Position numbers and translations under genes: made by a program | NCBI RefSeq assembly: GCF_016745235.1 | Contig: NZ_JAELVM010000003.1 | Coordinates: forward strand, 1-64,000 | From: Chryseobacterium endalhagicum | GTDB taxonomy: Bacteria > Bacteroidota > Bacteroidia > Flavobacteriales > Weeksellaceae | DNA: 64,000 nucleotides | Direction of reading: 5' to 3' | In this document: piece after piece, positions 44,749 through 53,928 of the stretch | How positions within the stretch are numbered: the first letter of the stretch is position 1 | Layout: each line of letters starts with the position of its first letter | The notes under the pieces: model-generated | The model's input: only the letters and a program-made list of their open reading frames with translations | What the model was told of the DNA's origin: nothing | Databases searched by the model: none

Positions 44749-45663
44749 TTACCCTAATATTTTTCCTCTCGCAAAAAATGAGGCGTAGTCTTTAATCAAT
44801 GTTTTTATAGAATTTTCTACTACAGCATATGGTTTTAATTCCGGCCTGAAACCTCTGAAAAATTCTTCGATGCTGGGAAGATTTCCCCCTTCAAAATCAA
44901 AGATACAAGTCTCTATATTTTCTTTAATGACCTGATCAATAAGTGTGGAAGCACCTGCCATTTTAATGTATTTTTTATCATTAAAAGTCCCCAGAAGCGC
45001 AATCGTATCAAAATCTGAATACGTGGCGATCATATTCGTTATTTCATGGTGATAATAAAAGGCTGAAAATTTTAAATATTTTAGTGCATAAAATGTTTCC
45101 AGGGTTTTCAGCAAAGTTCCCGTATCGTTTTCTTTATCCAGCCCTACTACATTGTTTTTTATAAACCGTTCAGCTTCCTGATAGCTTATTTCCCTGATCT
45201 CTGAATTTTCGGCTACTTCATCATCCAATCGCAGTTTTCTCTTTCTTTTCGGTGAATATTTAGCAAAAACTTTTGAATAATCGCCAGGATATAAAAGGAA
45301 ATTCTTTTTTGTTTTTAATTCTGAATCAAATTGGTTGGTTTCATTAAAATAATAGGCCCTGATCAGATAATTCTTACTCAAAAATTTCAGAAACTTTTCA
45401 TTGGTCTTTTTATCATCTTTTGCCGAAAATACGCCAAGTTGCTGGCATATCAGAGGGTTATGTACAATTTTTATCCTGTTCTTATAGATAAACGGAACCG
45501 GCATCACGGCCTCATAATCATTCCTGACTAAAATATCCCATTGCTTATTCGTTGTGACGTCCAGAAAAGTTTTTGATGCTGAATATTTCCTTTGCTCCGA
45601 GTTTTCAAGACATTGAGTATATTTTTCAAAATCAATCTCGTTATATTTCAATCGTCTAATCAT
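44749..45663 (-). CDS. FemAB-like acyltransferase-fold protein
   Basis: The 304-residue protein resembles GNAT/FemAB acyltransferases. It has a PKRKRKLRLDDEVA segment, then FYALKYLKFSAFYYHHEIT and a C-terminal IETCIFDFEGGNLPSIEEFFRGF that matches the FEGS-type segment of FemAB-like proteins. Such proteins transfer acyl or aminoacyl groups to lipids, glycans or peptides. The gene overlaps the stop-start of radC by four bases (ATGA), so it is translationally coupled to it. A function cannot be read from sequence alone. Confidence 0.6.
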   Translation of the reverse strand: MIRRLKYNEIDFEKYTQCLENSEQRKYSASKTFLDVTTNKQWDILVRNDYEAVMPVPFIYKNRIKIVHNPLICQQLGVFSAKDDKKTNEKFLKFLSKNYLIRAYYFNETNQFDSELKTKKNFLLYPGDYSKVFAKYSPKRKRKLRLDDEVAENSEIREISYQEAERFIKNNVVGLDKENDTGTLLKTLETFYALKYLKFSAFYYHHEITNMIATYSDFDTIALLGTFNDKKYIKMAGASTLIDQVIKENIETCIFDFEGGNLPSIEEFFRGFRPELKPYAVVENSIKTLIKDYASFFARGKILG

Positions 45664-46337
45664 AATAATCCTTCATCTGAAAAACTAAGATAAGTATCTT
45701 GGGTAATGATAATATGGTCTAAAAGCTGGATGCTTAATGTTGTTCCGGCTTCTTTTATTTTGTGGGTAATGCTGATGTCTTCTTTACTGGGCTTCAGACT
45801 TCCTGAAGGGTGATTGTGTGCAATAATAATACCTGTAGAAAAATGATCCAGGGCAGTCTTAAATAGAATCCTCACATCTACCACGGATTGGCTTATTCCG
45901 CCTTGGGTAAGTTGCGAGATATGGATTACTTTATTGCTTTGGTTTAGAAATATAGCCCAGAATTCTTCAGTCCTTAGGTCTGATAACTGGTTTTTAAGAA
46001 TAAGATACGCATCATCACTATTGGAAATAACCGCTCTGCTGGGAATTTCCTGAACCGCTCTTCTTTTCCCGATTTCTAATGCCGCAATAATAGAAAGGGC
46101 TTTTACTTCCCCAATTCCTTTAAATTTCATAAGGTCTTTACTTGAAAGAATGCTGAGCTGGTGCCAGTTATTATGTACGGATGCCATGATCTTTCTGGCC
46201 AGTTCCAATGCACTTTCATCCTTACTTCCGCTTCCCATAATGATCGCCAGAAGTTCGGAATTAGAAAGTGAATTCTTGCCTTTCAGCAAAAACTTTTCTC
46301 TGGGTCTGTCATCTTCGGCAAGGAATTTTATGGTCAT
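45660..46337 (-). CDS. radC: RadC-family JAB/MPN metal-dependent protein
   Basis: The 225-residue protein has an N-terminal helix-hairpin-helix region (about 10-100) and a JAB/MPN domain with the metal motif IIAHNHPSGSLKPSKEDI (H-x-H...D) near 170-190. RadC homologues are widespread. The link to DNA repair is historical and poorly supported, and activity as a DNA-cleaving or peptidase enzyme is unproven. It overlaps the FemAB-like gene by four bases. Confidence 0.9.
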   Translation of the reverse strand: MTIKFLAEDDRPREKFLLKGKNSLSNSELLAIIMGSGSKDESALELARKIMASVHNNWHQLSILSSKDLMKFKGIGEVKALSIIAALEIGKRRAVQEIPSRAVISNSDDAYLILKNQLSDLRTEEFWAIFLNQSNKVIHISQLTQGGISQSVVDVRILFKTALDHFSTGIIIAHNHPSGSLKPSKEDISITHKIKEAGTTLSIQLLDHIIITQDTYLSFSDEGLL

Positions 46338-46372
46338 GATTCTGAAGTTTTGAGTTAAAATTACATTATGAA

Positions 46373-46951
46373 TTAATAAAATGCATAAAGTATCACCGGC
46401 TTTTTAGAGGTATCAAGATATTTTGCCGTTTCAGTGAGTGCATTCTTCGAAAGCATCGGGCATCCTAAACTCAAACAGGCCGGGCTTTGAGATTCCTGAT
46501 CAGGAACACATCCCAAAGAATGCAGTACGATAGCCCGCTGCATGGCATTGCTGTTGGTAGAATCCAATCCGTTCAAACGGTAAGCTTTTCCAAATTTACC
46601 GGTATAGCTCTGCAAAACTTCATATTTCCCAAGCGAAGACTGGTAAGAGCCTTCCGTATTACTGAATCTTAAAGATCCGGAATTTCTGATTTCAGAACCT
46701 GAACCATGGGAAACAACTGCTTTCTGCAATATCTTATTACTTTTCAAATCCAGGATAAAATATCTGTAATTTCCTGAATATGTTTTAAAGTTAATAAAAA
46801 TAGCAATATCCTGATTATAATCTTTCCCTTTCAAAAACTCCTTAACCTCCAACACCTTTTCTGCCGGAAGAATACCGGAACTCTTATTTTCCTGAGACTC
46901 AAATTTCGGGCAGGAAATAATAAAAAGGAACAGGAAAATAAAGTTTTTCAT
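46373..46951 (-). CDS. Murein L,D-transpeptidase-like (YkuD_2-type) secreted protein
   Basis: The 192-residue protein has a signal-like N-terminus (about 1-18, with a C in ISCPK suggesting a lipoprotein). The L,D-transpeptidase-like domain shows KAVVSHGSGSE, SSLGKYEVLQSYTGKFGKAY, AMQRAIVLHSLGC and the catalytic-Cys motif SLGCPML near the C-terminus. It should act on peptidoglycan crosslinks outside the cytoplasm. The family is common in Bacteroidota and often not essential. It follows the LolD-like ATPase gene by 14 bases. Confidence 0.8.
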   Translation of the reverse strand: MKNFIFLFLFIISCPKFESQENKSSGILPAEKVLEVKEFLKGKDYNQDIAIFINFKTYSGNYRYFILDLKSNKILQKAVVSHGSGSEIRNSGSLRFSNTEGSYQSSLGKYEVLQSYTGKFGKAYRLNGLDSTNSNAMQRAIVLHSLGCVPDQESQSPACLSLGCPMLSKNALTETAKYLDTSKKPVILYAFY

Positions 46952-46965
46952 CAGGGTAAGGGAGT

Positions 46966-47634
46966 TTATTCTATGATCATTCCATCTTTCATAATCAGTT
47001 TTCGGTCTGTAATTTCGGCAAGATTGGGGTTATGGGTTACAATCACAAAGGTCTGGTTATATTTATCTCTCAGATCAAAAAACAGCCTGTGAAGATCATC
47101 CGCATTTTTGGAATCCAGGTTTCCGGTAGGCTCATCTGCAAAAATAATTTTGGGAGAATTGATCAGGGCTCTGGCTACAGCCACCCTTTGCGCTTCTCCT
47201 CCTGATAACTGATTAGGTTTGTGATGCAGTCTCTGTTCTATTTTAAGATCTTCAAACAGGGCATACGCCTTTTCCATAGCTTCTTTTTCATTGGCACCGC
47301 CAATTTTTGTAGGAAGCAGTACATTTTCTAAAGCGGTGAATTCCGGAAGGAGCTGGTGAAACTGAAATACAAAACCTATATTCTGGTTTCTGAATTTGGA
47401 AAGCTGTTTATCATTCATATTAATGAAAGATTCACCTGCAATGCTGATTTCCGTGTTATACTTATTGGAATTGCTCGGAAGATCCAGAGTGCCTAAAATC
47501 TGAAGTAAGGTAGACTTCCCTGCTCCCGATTCTCCTACAATAGAAACCACCTCGCCCATTTTGATATGGATATCAACGCCCTTCAGTACTTCTAAATTCC
47601 CATAAGATTTATGGATATTACTCGCTTTAATCAT
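46966..47634 (-). CDS. ABC transporter ATP-binding protein (LolD/MacB-like)
   Basis: The 222-residue protein carries Walker A (GESGAGKST), a Q-loop ([18 protein letters not shown]), the ABC signature [15 protein letters not shown], Walker B ([12 protein letters not shown]) and the switch histidine region (FVIVTHNP). The [11 protein letters not shown] segment is typical of LolD/MacB, which pairs with FtsX-like permeases to extract lipoproteins or export peptides. No permease gene is adjacent, so it probably works with a distant LolC/E-type partner. Confidence 0.9.
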   Translation of the reverse strand: MIKASNIHKSYGNLEVLKGVDIHIKMGEVVSIVGESGAGKSTLLQILGTLDLPSNSNKYNTEISIAGESFINMNDKQLSKFRNQNIGFVFQFHQLLPEFTALENVLLPTKIGGANEKEAMEKAYALFEDLKIEQRLHHKPNQLSGGEAQRVAVARALINSPKIIFADEPTGNLDSKNADDLHRLFFDLRDKYNQTFVIVTHNPNLAEITDRKLIMKDGMIIE

Positions 47635-47737
47635 AATTCAAAAATACTAATTACCTCAATAAAAACATAATTATTTCCCCACTAAAACACCTTAATTTAC
47701 ACTTTAAAATTTAAAGTATAATCCGATAAAAATAACA

Positions 47738-47765
47738 AAAAAACCTCTCGAAGTGAGAGGTTTTA
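47738..47765 (-). terminator. Terminator after PDH E2
   Basis: On the minus strand AAAACCTCTC and GAGAGGTTTT pair around a five-base loop with a following T-run. It lies 20 bases after the stop. Confidence 0.88.
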
Positions 47766-47785
47766 GTATTTTACTATCTGGCCTG

Positions 47786-49405
47786 TTACAGTAACAGGGT
47801 TAAAGGACTTTCCAGATATGTTTTTAAAGTCTGTAAGAACTGAGCTCCCGTAGCACCGTCCACCACTCTGTGGTCACACGCTAATGAAAGCTTCATAATA
47901 TTTCCTACTACGATCTGACCGTCTTTAACAATCGGTTTTTCAATGATTGCTCCTACTGAAAGGATGGCAGAATTCGGCTGGTTGATAATACTTGTAAATG
48001 TTTCGATACCGAACATTCCCAGGTTGGAGATAGAGAATGTAGATCCTTCCATTTCATTGGCTTTAAGACCTTTACTCTTAGCTCTGGAAGCCATATCTTT
48101 TACAGCAGCAGAGATCTGGGTATAGTTCATCTGGTCTGTATTTTTAAGTACAGGAACCACCAATCCGTCCGGAATAGCTACAGCCACACCCACATTGATA
48201 TTTCCTCTGTGGATGATTTTGTCACCTGCCCAGCTTGAATTCACCTGAGGATGCTTTCTTAAAGCAACAGCCGTCGCCTTAATAATCATATCATTGAAAG
48301 AGATCTTGGTATCCGGTAAAGAATTGATTTCTTTTCTTGCCTCAATAGCTTTATCCATATTGATCTCAACCATCAGATAATAGTGTGGCGCAGAGAATTT
48401 ACTTTCAGCAAGACGTTTTGCTATAATATTTCTTACCTGAGAGTTTGGAGTCTCTGTATCTTCACCCTGAACAAAGCTTAATGCCACCTGTGCTGCTGCC
48501 GGAGCAGAAACAGAAGGCTGAGCCTGTGCCTGGGAAGATGGCTGATAATTTTCAATATCTTTCTTAACGATTCTTCCGTTTTCTCCTGAACCGTTCACAC
48601 TGTTAATGTCAACCCCTTTGTCCTGAGCCATTTTCTTAGCCAGCGGAGAGATCGCTACTCTATCTGAAGATGAAGAACTTACAGCTGCAGGAGCTGCTTT
48701 TTCTTCTGCCTTAGCTTCAGTTTTTTGTTCAGCAGGTTTTTCAGATGTTTGGGCAGCTGTTTTTGGAGCGCCTACAGCAGAAACATCAGTTCCTGCAGGG
48801 CCGATAATGGCCAGTACTGAATCTACCGGAGCGGCACCGCCTTCTTCTACACCCTGCTTCAATAATACCCCGTTAAATTCAGATTCAAAATCCTGAACTG
48901 CTTTATCTGTTTCAATTTCAGCAAGAAGATCTCCTTCTTTCACTGTATCGCCTACATTTTTATGCCATTTCGCTACTTTCCCTTCCGTCATCGTGTCGGA
49001 AAGTCTCGGCATTGTAATAATTTCCACGCCTGCAGGAATTTCTGCAGTAGTCTGCTCAACACTGGTTGAGCTATTTTCTGTTTTCGACTCTTCTTCTGAT
49101 TTTTTCTCATCGGAACCAGCTGCAGCAGGAGCAGAAGCTCCACCCGTTAGTCCTGAAATATCTTCCCCTTCATTTCCAATAATTGCCAAAACAGAATCTA
49201 CAGCAGCAGCAGCGCTTTCTTCTACTCCAATATATAAAAGAGTTCCGTTTATTTCAGATTCGAAATCCTGTACAGCTTTATCTGTTTCAATTTCGGCTAA
49301 AATATCTCCTTCCTTTACTTTATCTCCTACTTTTTTATGCCATTTTGCCACTTTACCTTCCGTCATAGTATCCGAAAGGCGGGGCATCGTAATTACTTCT
49401 GCCAT
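47786..49405 (-). CDS. pdhC: Pyruvate dehydrogenase E2 (dihydrolipoamide acetyltransferase)
   Basis: The 539-residue protein has two N-terminal lipoyl domains with lipoylation lysines K43 and K168 in ETDKA motifs. Flexible Ala/Pro/Glu-rich linkers follow, then a peripheral subunit-binding domain (about 246-290: VAISPLAKKMAQDKGV, NGRIVKKDIENY) and the catalytic domain ending with CDHRVVDG (H512). E2 forms the core of the PDH complex and transfers the acetyl group to CoA. E1-alpha lies 100 bases upstream on the same strand; E1-beta and E3 are not in the window. Confidence 0.95.
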   Translation of the reverse strand: MAEVITMPRLSDTMTEGKVAKWHKKVGDKVKEGDILAEIETDKAVQDFESEINGTLLYIGVEESAAAAVDSVLAIIGNEGEDISGLTGGASAPAAAGSDEKKSEEESKTENSSTSVEQTTAEIPAGVEIITMPRLSDTMTEGKVAKWHKNVGDTVKEGDLLAEIETDKAVQDFESEFNGVLLKQGVEEGGAAPVDSVLAIIGPAGTDVSAVGAPKTAAQTSEKPAEQKTEAKAEEKAAPAAVSSSSSDRVAISPLAKKMAQDKGVDINSVNGSGENGRIVKKDIENYQPSSQAQAQPSVSAPAAAQVALSFVQGEDTETPNSQVRNIIAKRLAESKFSAPHYYLMVEINMDKAIEARKEINSLPDTKISFNDMIIKATAVALRKHPQVNSSWAGDKIIHRGNINVGVAVAIPDGLVVPVLKNTDQMNYTQISAAVKDMASRAKSKGLKANEMEGSTFSISNLGMFGIETFTSIINQPNSAILSVGAIIEKPIVKDGQIVVGNIMKLSLACDHRVVDGATGAQFLQTLKTYLESPLTLLL

Positions 49406-49436
49406 AATTTTTTTAATATAATTTAATTAATGCGAT

Positions 49437-49496
49437 CATGTGGTGATGTGATGATTTGATAATTATACTATTACCACATCAGCATATCATCTTATC
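49437..49496. repeat. Low-complexity inverted repeat between PDH genes
   Basis: GTGATGTGATGATTTGATAA and the right arm ATCAGCATATCATCTTATCA are imperfect inverted repeats in the 100-base spacer between pdhA and the E2 gene. This TGATG-type palindrome resembles other short low-complexity elements of the genus. Confidence 0.5.
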
Positions 49497-49506
49497 AGCA
49501 AATTAT

Positions 49507-50508
49507 TTAGTTTTCTAATTGATCTAAGAATGGATAGTTTTCCTGAGCATAAACATATTCATAGATTTTCTCCTGATCCGGATATGGAGAATTTTCCATA
49601 AATTCAATACACTCCTCCACAAAATCTCTTGACTTATTGTCAATGGTTTCCAATTCTGCTTCAGTAGCCCATCCGTTTTCAAGAATTCTGTGCTTCACAA
49701 GTTCCATAGGGTCATCATTCTTATGAATCGCTACTTCTTCCTTGCTTCTGTAAGGCTCAGCATCAGACATAGAATGTCCTCTGTAACGGTATGTTCTTGC
49801 TTCAATAAATGTAGGTCCATCTCCTCTTCTTGCTCTTTCAATAGCTTCGTAAGCAGCTTCAGCCACTTTCTCAGGATCCATTGCATCTACAGCAAGACAA
49901 GGCATTTCATAACCTAAACCTAATTTATAGATATCTTCGTGGTTGGCTGTTCTTTTTACAGAAGTTCCCATCGCGTATTGGTTGTTTTCAACCACAAATA
50001 CTACAGGAAGTTTCCAGTTCATCGCCATATTGAATGTTTCGTGAAGCGATCCCTGTCTTGCTGCCCCGTCTCCGAAGAAGCAGATATTTACCGCCTTTCT
50101 GTCAAAATACTTATCTGCAAAAGCAATTCCGGCTCCCAAAGGAATCTGTCCTCCTACGATACCGTGCCCGCCATAGAAACGGTGCTCTTTGCTGAAAATG
50201 TGCATAGAACCACCCATACCTCCAGACGTTCCAGTGGCTTTACCACAAAGTTCAGCCATGATTCTTTTCGGATCTACTCCCATCGCCATTGGATGGATGT
50301 GGCATCTGTAAGCAGTAATCATACTGTCCTTCGTTAAATCCATTGCATGCGTGAAGCCGGCAGGGATAGCTTCCTGACCGTTATACAAATGTAAAAAACC
50401 TCTGATCTTTTGTTTTAGATAAAGAGAACGGCATTTGTCTTCAAACCTTCTCCACATAGTCATATCTTCATACCACTTCAGGTATACCTCTTTAGAAAAT
50501 TCTTTCAT
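49507..50508 (-). CDS. pdhA: Pyruvate dehydrogenase E1 component, alpha subunit
   Basis: The 333-residue protein matches the alpha subunit of the alpha2beta2 E1 type. The TPP/Mg motif runs from GDG (146-148) to NN (175-176), with GGSMHIFS and YRYRGHSMSDAEPYR (phosphorylation-loop-like segment). It decarboxylates pyruvate with TPP together with E1-beta. It is followed by the E2 gene on the same strand, but the beta-subunit gene is missing from this locus. The gene diverges from the PAP2-like gene. Confidence 0.95.
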   Translation of the reverse strand: MKEFSKEVYLKWYEDMTMWRRFEDKCRSLYLKQKIRGFLHLYNGQEAIPAGFTHAMDLTKDSMITAYRCHIHPMAMGVDPKRIMAELCGKATGTSGGMGGSMHIFSKEHRFYGGHGIVGGQIPLGAGIAFADKYFDRKAVNICFFGDGAARQGSLHETFNMAMNWKLPVVFVVENNQYAMGTSVKRTANHEDIYKLGLGYEMPCLAVDAMDPEKVAEAAYEAIERARRGDGPTFIEARTYRYRGHSMSDAEPYRSKEEVAIHKNDDPMELVKHRILENGWATEAELETIDNKSRDFVEECIEFMENSPYPDQEKIYEYVYAQENYPFLDQLEN

Positions 50509-50587
50509 GTGCTAGCTCTTGCTTTTTTATGATGAATATTTGAGCAAAATTATAAAAAAAACTTTGTTTTTATCGTATACATACTAA

Positions 50588-50616
50588 TTGTTTTTTTGCT
50601 TATAGTGTTATATTTG
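50588..50616 (+). promoter_or_regulatory. Promoter, TTG-N18-TATATTTG
   Basis: TTG (50588-50590) and TATATTTG (50609-50616) fit the Bacteroidota sigma consensus. The ATG of the PAP2-like gene is at 50633. Confidence 0.6.
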
Positions 50617-50632
50617 AATTTTAAATTTGAAC

Positions 50633-51235
50633 ATGGAAGTAAAACAGCCTTCACTACTGCATAAAATATCGAAAATCATTTCAGATTTTTTCAATCCGCT
50701 GGTTTCTTTATTTATTTTCTTCATCTATATGAGTGTAAGGGAATACTCATTGAAAGAATCTATTCTTTATTTCGCTCCTATCCTATTAATGATCATCATT
50801 CCCGTTGTAATCTGGCTGATCTGGAATGTGAAGACCGGAAGATATACCAATATGGATGTCTCAGACCGGGTTCAGAGAAAAACTCTTTATATTTTTATCG
50901 CTGCCTGTGTGGTCACTTATCTTATCTTCAATTATTTCAGAAACGGATATATTGATCTTGTGATGCTTTTTATTCTGATCCTGATTTTCACCATGCAGAT
51001 CAGCAATTTTTTCATCAAAAGTTCTATGCATACAGCCTTTAATGTATTTGTAGCCGCTTTATTTTTCACACTGGACTGGAAAGCCGGGCTGGTATGGCTG
51101 GGGGTGGCTGCTTTGGTAGGAATTACCCGGATTATTTTAAAAAGACATACCGTTAAAGAAGTATTTATGGGCGCAGGAATAGCATTTATGGTATCTTTTA
51201 TCTATCTTTATTGCAATATACAATTTCAACATTAA
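50633..51235 (+). CDS. PAP2-like membrane phosphatase
   Basis: The frame opens at a TTG (50627), but the ATG at 50633 is preferred; the product has 200 residues. It has about six transmembrane helices and PAP2-like motif remnants: SSMHTAFNVF (motif 2-like) and TRIILKRHTVKEVFMG (motif 3-like, R-x6-H). The motif 1 KxxxxxxRP is not clear. PAP2 proteins remove phosphate from lipid or polyprenyl phosphates. It is the first gene of a three-gene plus-strand run. Confidence 0.65.
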   Translation: MEVKQPSLLHKISKIISDFFNPLVSLFIFFIYMSVREYSLKESILYFAPILLMIIIPVVIWLIWNVKTGRYTNMDVSDRVQRKTLYIFIAACVVTYLIFNYFRNGYIDLVMLFILILIFTMQISNFFIKSSMHTAFNVFVAALFFTLDWKAGLVWLGVAALVGITRIILKRHTVKEVFMGAGIAFMVSFIYLYCNIQFQH

Positions 51236-51244
51236 GAACATTCT

Positions 51245-51730
51245 ATGAAAATAAATCATCTTACCGCTGCTGAGGAGAACTTTATGAAGCTGTTTTGGAA
51301 GCTTGAATCTTTCTATCTTAAAGATATCATGGAGCAGCATCCAGAACCGAAGCCGCACCAGAACACCGTTTCCACTTACTTAAAAATATTAGTGGAAAAA
51401 GGCTATATCACTACTCAAAAGGAAGGAAGAATCTTTAAATATACCGTTGTGGTCCCTTTGGAAGAATACAGAAAATTCCTGTTAAAAGAACTTGCCCATA
51501 ATTTCTTCAATGATTCCGGGAAGGATATTCTGGAATTTTTATTCAACGAAAAATTGATTACCCAGGATGACCTGAAGAATTATTTTGACCTTAAAATTGA
51601 AATCGTTCCTGCCAAAATTGAAGAACCAAAATTCGAATATGCGGAAGAGGTCTTAAATCCCAAAAAAGTTAAAAAGGGCAAAGCAAAAGATAAGGATAAG
51701 GACAAAAAGAAGAAAAAGAAAAAAGAATAA
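51245..51730 (+). CDS. BlaI/MecI-family regulator with lysine-rich tail
   Basis: The 161-residue protein starts with a BlaI winged helix (about 5-75: LTAAEENFMKLFWKL, NTVSTYLKILVEKGYI, GRIFKYT). A dimerisation part and an unusual C-terminal tail (about 140-161) that is nearly all Lys and Asp/Glu follow. BlaI repressors are normally controlled by a BlaR1-type protease sensor. None lies nearby: the next gene is a DUF4153 membrane protein and the previous one a PAP2-like protein, 9 bases upstream. It could be inactivated by another route. Confidence 0.8.
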   Translation: MKINHLTAAEENFMKLFWKLESFYLKDIMEQHPEPKPHQNTVSTYLKILVEKGYITTQKEGRIFKYTVVVPLEEYRKFLLKELAHNFFNDSGKDILEFLFNEKLITQDDLKNYFDLKIEIVPAKIEEPKFEYAEEVLNPKKVKKGKAKDKDKDKKKKKKKE

Positions 51731-51748
51731 ACACACCATACGCAGATC

Positions 51749-53539
51749 ATGAAAACGAAATTCCACGAAATATCCGGAAAAGCCCAGGATGTGATCCTCC
51801 GCTACCCGATGGTGCTACTCATGGCTCTCCTCTCTTCTATTGGAGCCATCTGTATATTAGACAGTAAATATGACCATGATTTTGTATTTACCTATGCCAA
51901 ATTCACCATCTGCTGCTGTCTCGGGATTTCATTGATGTTTGCTTTAAAAATACTTTCCCAACGGATCGGAAAAAGGCTGCTCCTTGAATTATTGGGAACC
52001 GCCTTTCTGATTGGGTTTTATTTTGTATTACCTGAAAAAGAAAGGGATTTTACAGAGGTTAATGGTTTCATTATTGCGATCACCCTTTTGCTTTCCCACT
52101 TACTGGTTTCTTTTGCTGCCTTCCTGAAAAAAAATAAAGAACTTAATTTCTGGCAGTATAACAAGAATCTTTTCGTAAATATATTCCTCACGGCCGTATT
52201 CACAGGAGTTCTTACCGGAGGTGTGGAGCTGGCGATCCTGGCTGTTGATAAATTATTCGATTTTAATTTCAATGACAAACTTTACGCTGATACCTTTTAT
52301 GTACTGGCTATTTTCGGGAGCTGTTTTATTTTCCTTCTTTTTAATGAAACCGGCCTGGATTATCTTGAAAAAGACGGTACTTATCCTGTGATCTTAAAGT
52401 TTTTCACTCAGTTTGTACTGATCCCGCTGCTTTTTATTTACCTGATCATCCTTTATATTTATTCATTTAAAATAGTTATCAACTGGGAACTTCCAAGAGG
52501 ATGGGTATCTTATCTGGTGCTTGCCTACAGTATTGTGGGAATTCTTGCCCTACTGCTTGTCTATCCGCTGAAAGAGGAAAAAGCAAAATCCTGGGTTAAG
52601 GTATTTTCAAAGCTGTTTTACTATACCATCATCCCTTTAATAGTCTTATTATTCACAGCCATCTTTACGCGTATCCTGGAATATGGTTATACGGAACCGC
52701 GGTATTTCGTACTGCTGTTGGCTTTATGGCTGCTGAGTGTGGTGGTTTATTTTGTATTCAATAAAAAAGCGAGTATCAAATTCATTCCGGTAAGCTTATT
52801 TATCTTTGGAGCTTTTTCTCTGATTTTCCCTTATCTGAATGCATTCAGTGTGGCTAAAAGAAGCCAGAAAAATGAACTCGTAAAGTTATTGGAAGACAAC
52901 AGGCTTTTAGTAAACAACAAAATAGATTTCCAGCAGAAAGTATCAGATACACTGGTTACTGAGATTTCAAATAAATTTGAATTTTTAGCTGAAAGAAAAG
53001 AGAAAGAGTTTTTATTGAATCTCGTTAAAGGCAAAACCCGTGATCTCTTAGCAGGAAATTTTCAACAACGGTATCCATGGGTAATCAGCAATACATTAAG
53101 AGAAGCTTTTACCAAGGTACAAAAGACCTCCTCCACAGGATCAACGGAAAGGCTTATTCTTGAATCTGAAACGAATCTAACCAATATTCAGGGATATCAG
53201 TATTTAACCAGATTTAATGGCTACAATCAGGAATCAGTCAATATCAATGGAGATACCCTTCGGATCAATACCCAGGCAGAAACCAATAATCAAAGGGCAA
53301 CGAAAATTACCCTCAATTCAAAACAAACAATAGATTTCAGCCAGGCCATAACCAGATTATTTGAAAACAATGATAACAAAGGAGAAATTGTAAAACAGAA
53401 AGAATTCTCGGTAGAAAGCGATCTTGGAAAATACCATCTTAAAATAGTATTCCCAATCATCACCCGGGATAAAACTTTAGATCATAAAAAATACAATATC
53501 TACTACGACAATGCTATTCTCCTGATCAAAGAAAAATAA
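51749..53539 (+). CDS. DUF4153-family integral membrane protein
   Basis: The 596-residue protein has about 10-12 transmembrane helices in its first two thirds (about 18-380) and a soluble C-terminal domain (about 395-596). It belongs to DUF4153 as I recall the family, but function is unknown. It follows the BlaI-like regulator by 18 bases and ends at a terminator, so it is a likely co-transcribed partner. Confidence 0.75.
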   Translation: MKTKFHEISGKAQDVILRYPMVLLMALLSSIGAICILDSKYDHDFVFTYAKFTICCCLGISLMFALKILSQRIGKRLLLELLGTAFLIGFYFVLPEKERDFTEVNGFIIAITLLLSHLLVSFAAFLKKNKELNFWQYNKNLFVNIFLTAVFTGVLTGGVELAILAVDKLFDFNFNDKLYADTFYVLAIFGSCFIFLLFNETGLDYLEKDGTYPVILKFFTQFVLIPLLFIYLIILYIYSFKIVINWELPRGWVSYLVLAYSIVGILALLLVYPLKEEKAKSWVKVFSKLFYYTIIPLIVLLFTAIFTRILEYGYTEPRYFVLLLALWLLSVVVYFVFNKKASIKFIPVSLFIFGAFSLIFPYLNAFSVAKRSQKNELVKLLEDNRLLVNNKIDFQQKVSDTLVTEISNKFEFLAERKEKEFLLNLVKGKTRDLLAGNFQQRYPWVISNTLREAFTKVQKTSSTGSTERLILESETNLTNIQGYQYLTRFNGYNQESVNINGDTLRINTQAETNNQRATKITLNSKQTIDFSQAITRLFENNDNKGEIVKQKEFSVESDLGKYHLKIVFPIITRDKTLDHKKYNIYYDNAILLIKEK

Positions 53540-53542
53540 ATA

Positions 53543-53569
53543 AAAAAGCGGCTTTTAGCCGTTTTTTTT
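53543..53569 (+). terminator. Terminator after the DUF4153 gene
   Basis: CGGCT and AGCCG pair around TTT with a run of eight Ts. The hairpin belongs to the AAGCGGCTT family seen again at 53899 and 55692. Confidence 0.8.
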
Positions 53570-53898
53570 ATGATGAACTTCATCAAAATAGTATCATGCA
53601 TTTCCACGCAATTTTTTTTTTATCAAACCTTTCTTATTATAAAGAAGAGGAAAGATGGAGCTACTCTGTGATTAAGTGTCTGAATATACGTTCGCTTAAT
53701 CCAATCAACTTGTTGATTCTTTCTTTGCCTTCTTAAACTATGCAGGAATAAGATTGAACTTTGCATTAAAGAACTTCACTCCTTAATCTGTAATCATTAT
53801 GAAAGCTAATTTTTAACAATTTGAATATTTTGTTCGAAATTTTTCATGACCTGTTGACAAGACAGATCGGATTATAGAATTCTGGTATAATATTATAA
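53570..53898. other. 329-base gap, repeat-like
   Basis: No gene is visible. GTGATTAAGTGTCTGAATATACG and CTTAATCCAATCAACTTG near 53668-53715 share words with the region at 32760-33000, suggesting a decayed dispersed repeat. The region lies between convergent genes. Confidence 0.4.
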
Positions 53899-53926
53899 AA
53901 AAAGCGGCTTAAAAGCCGCTTCTTTT
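53899..53926 (-). terminator. Terminator after the adhesin gene
   Basis: AAGCGGCTT, AA spacer and AAGCCGCTT pair perfectly. On the minus strand T-runs follow. The same hairpin sequence is used at 55692-55718. Confidence 0.85.
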
Positions 53927-53928
53927 AT

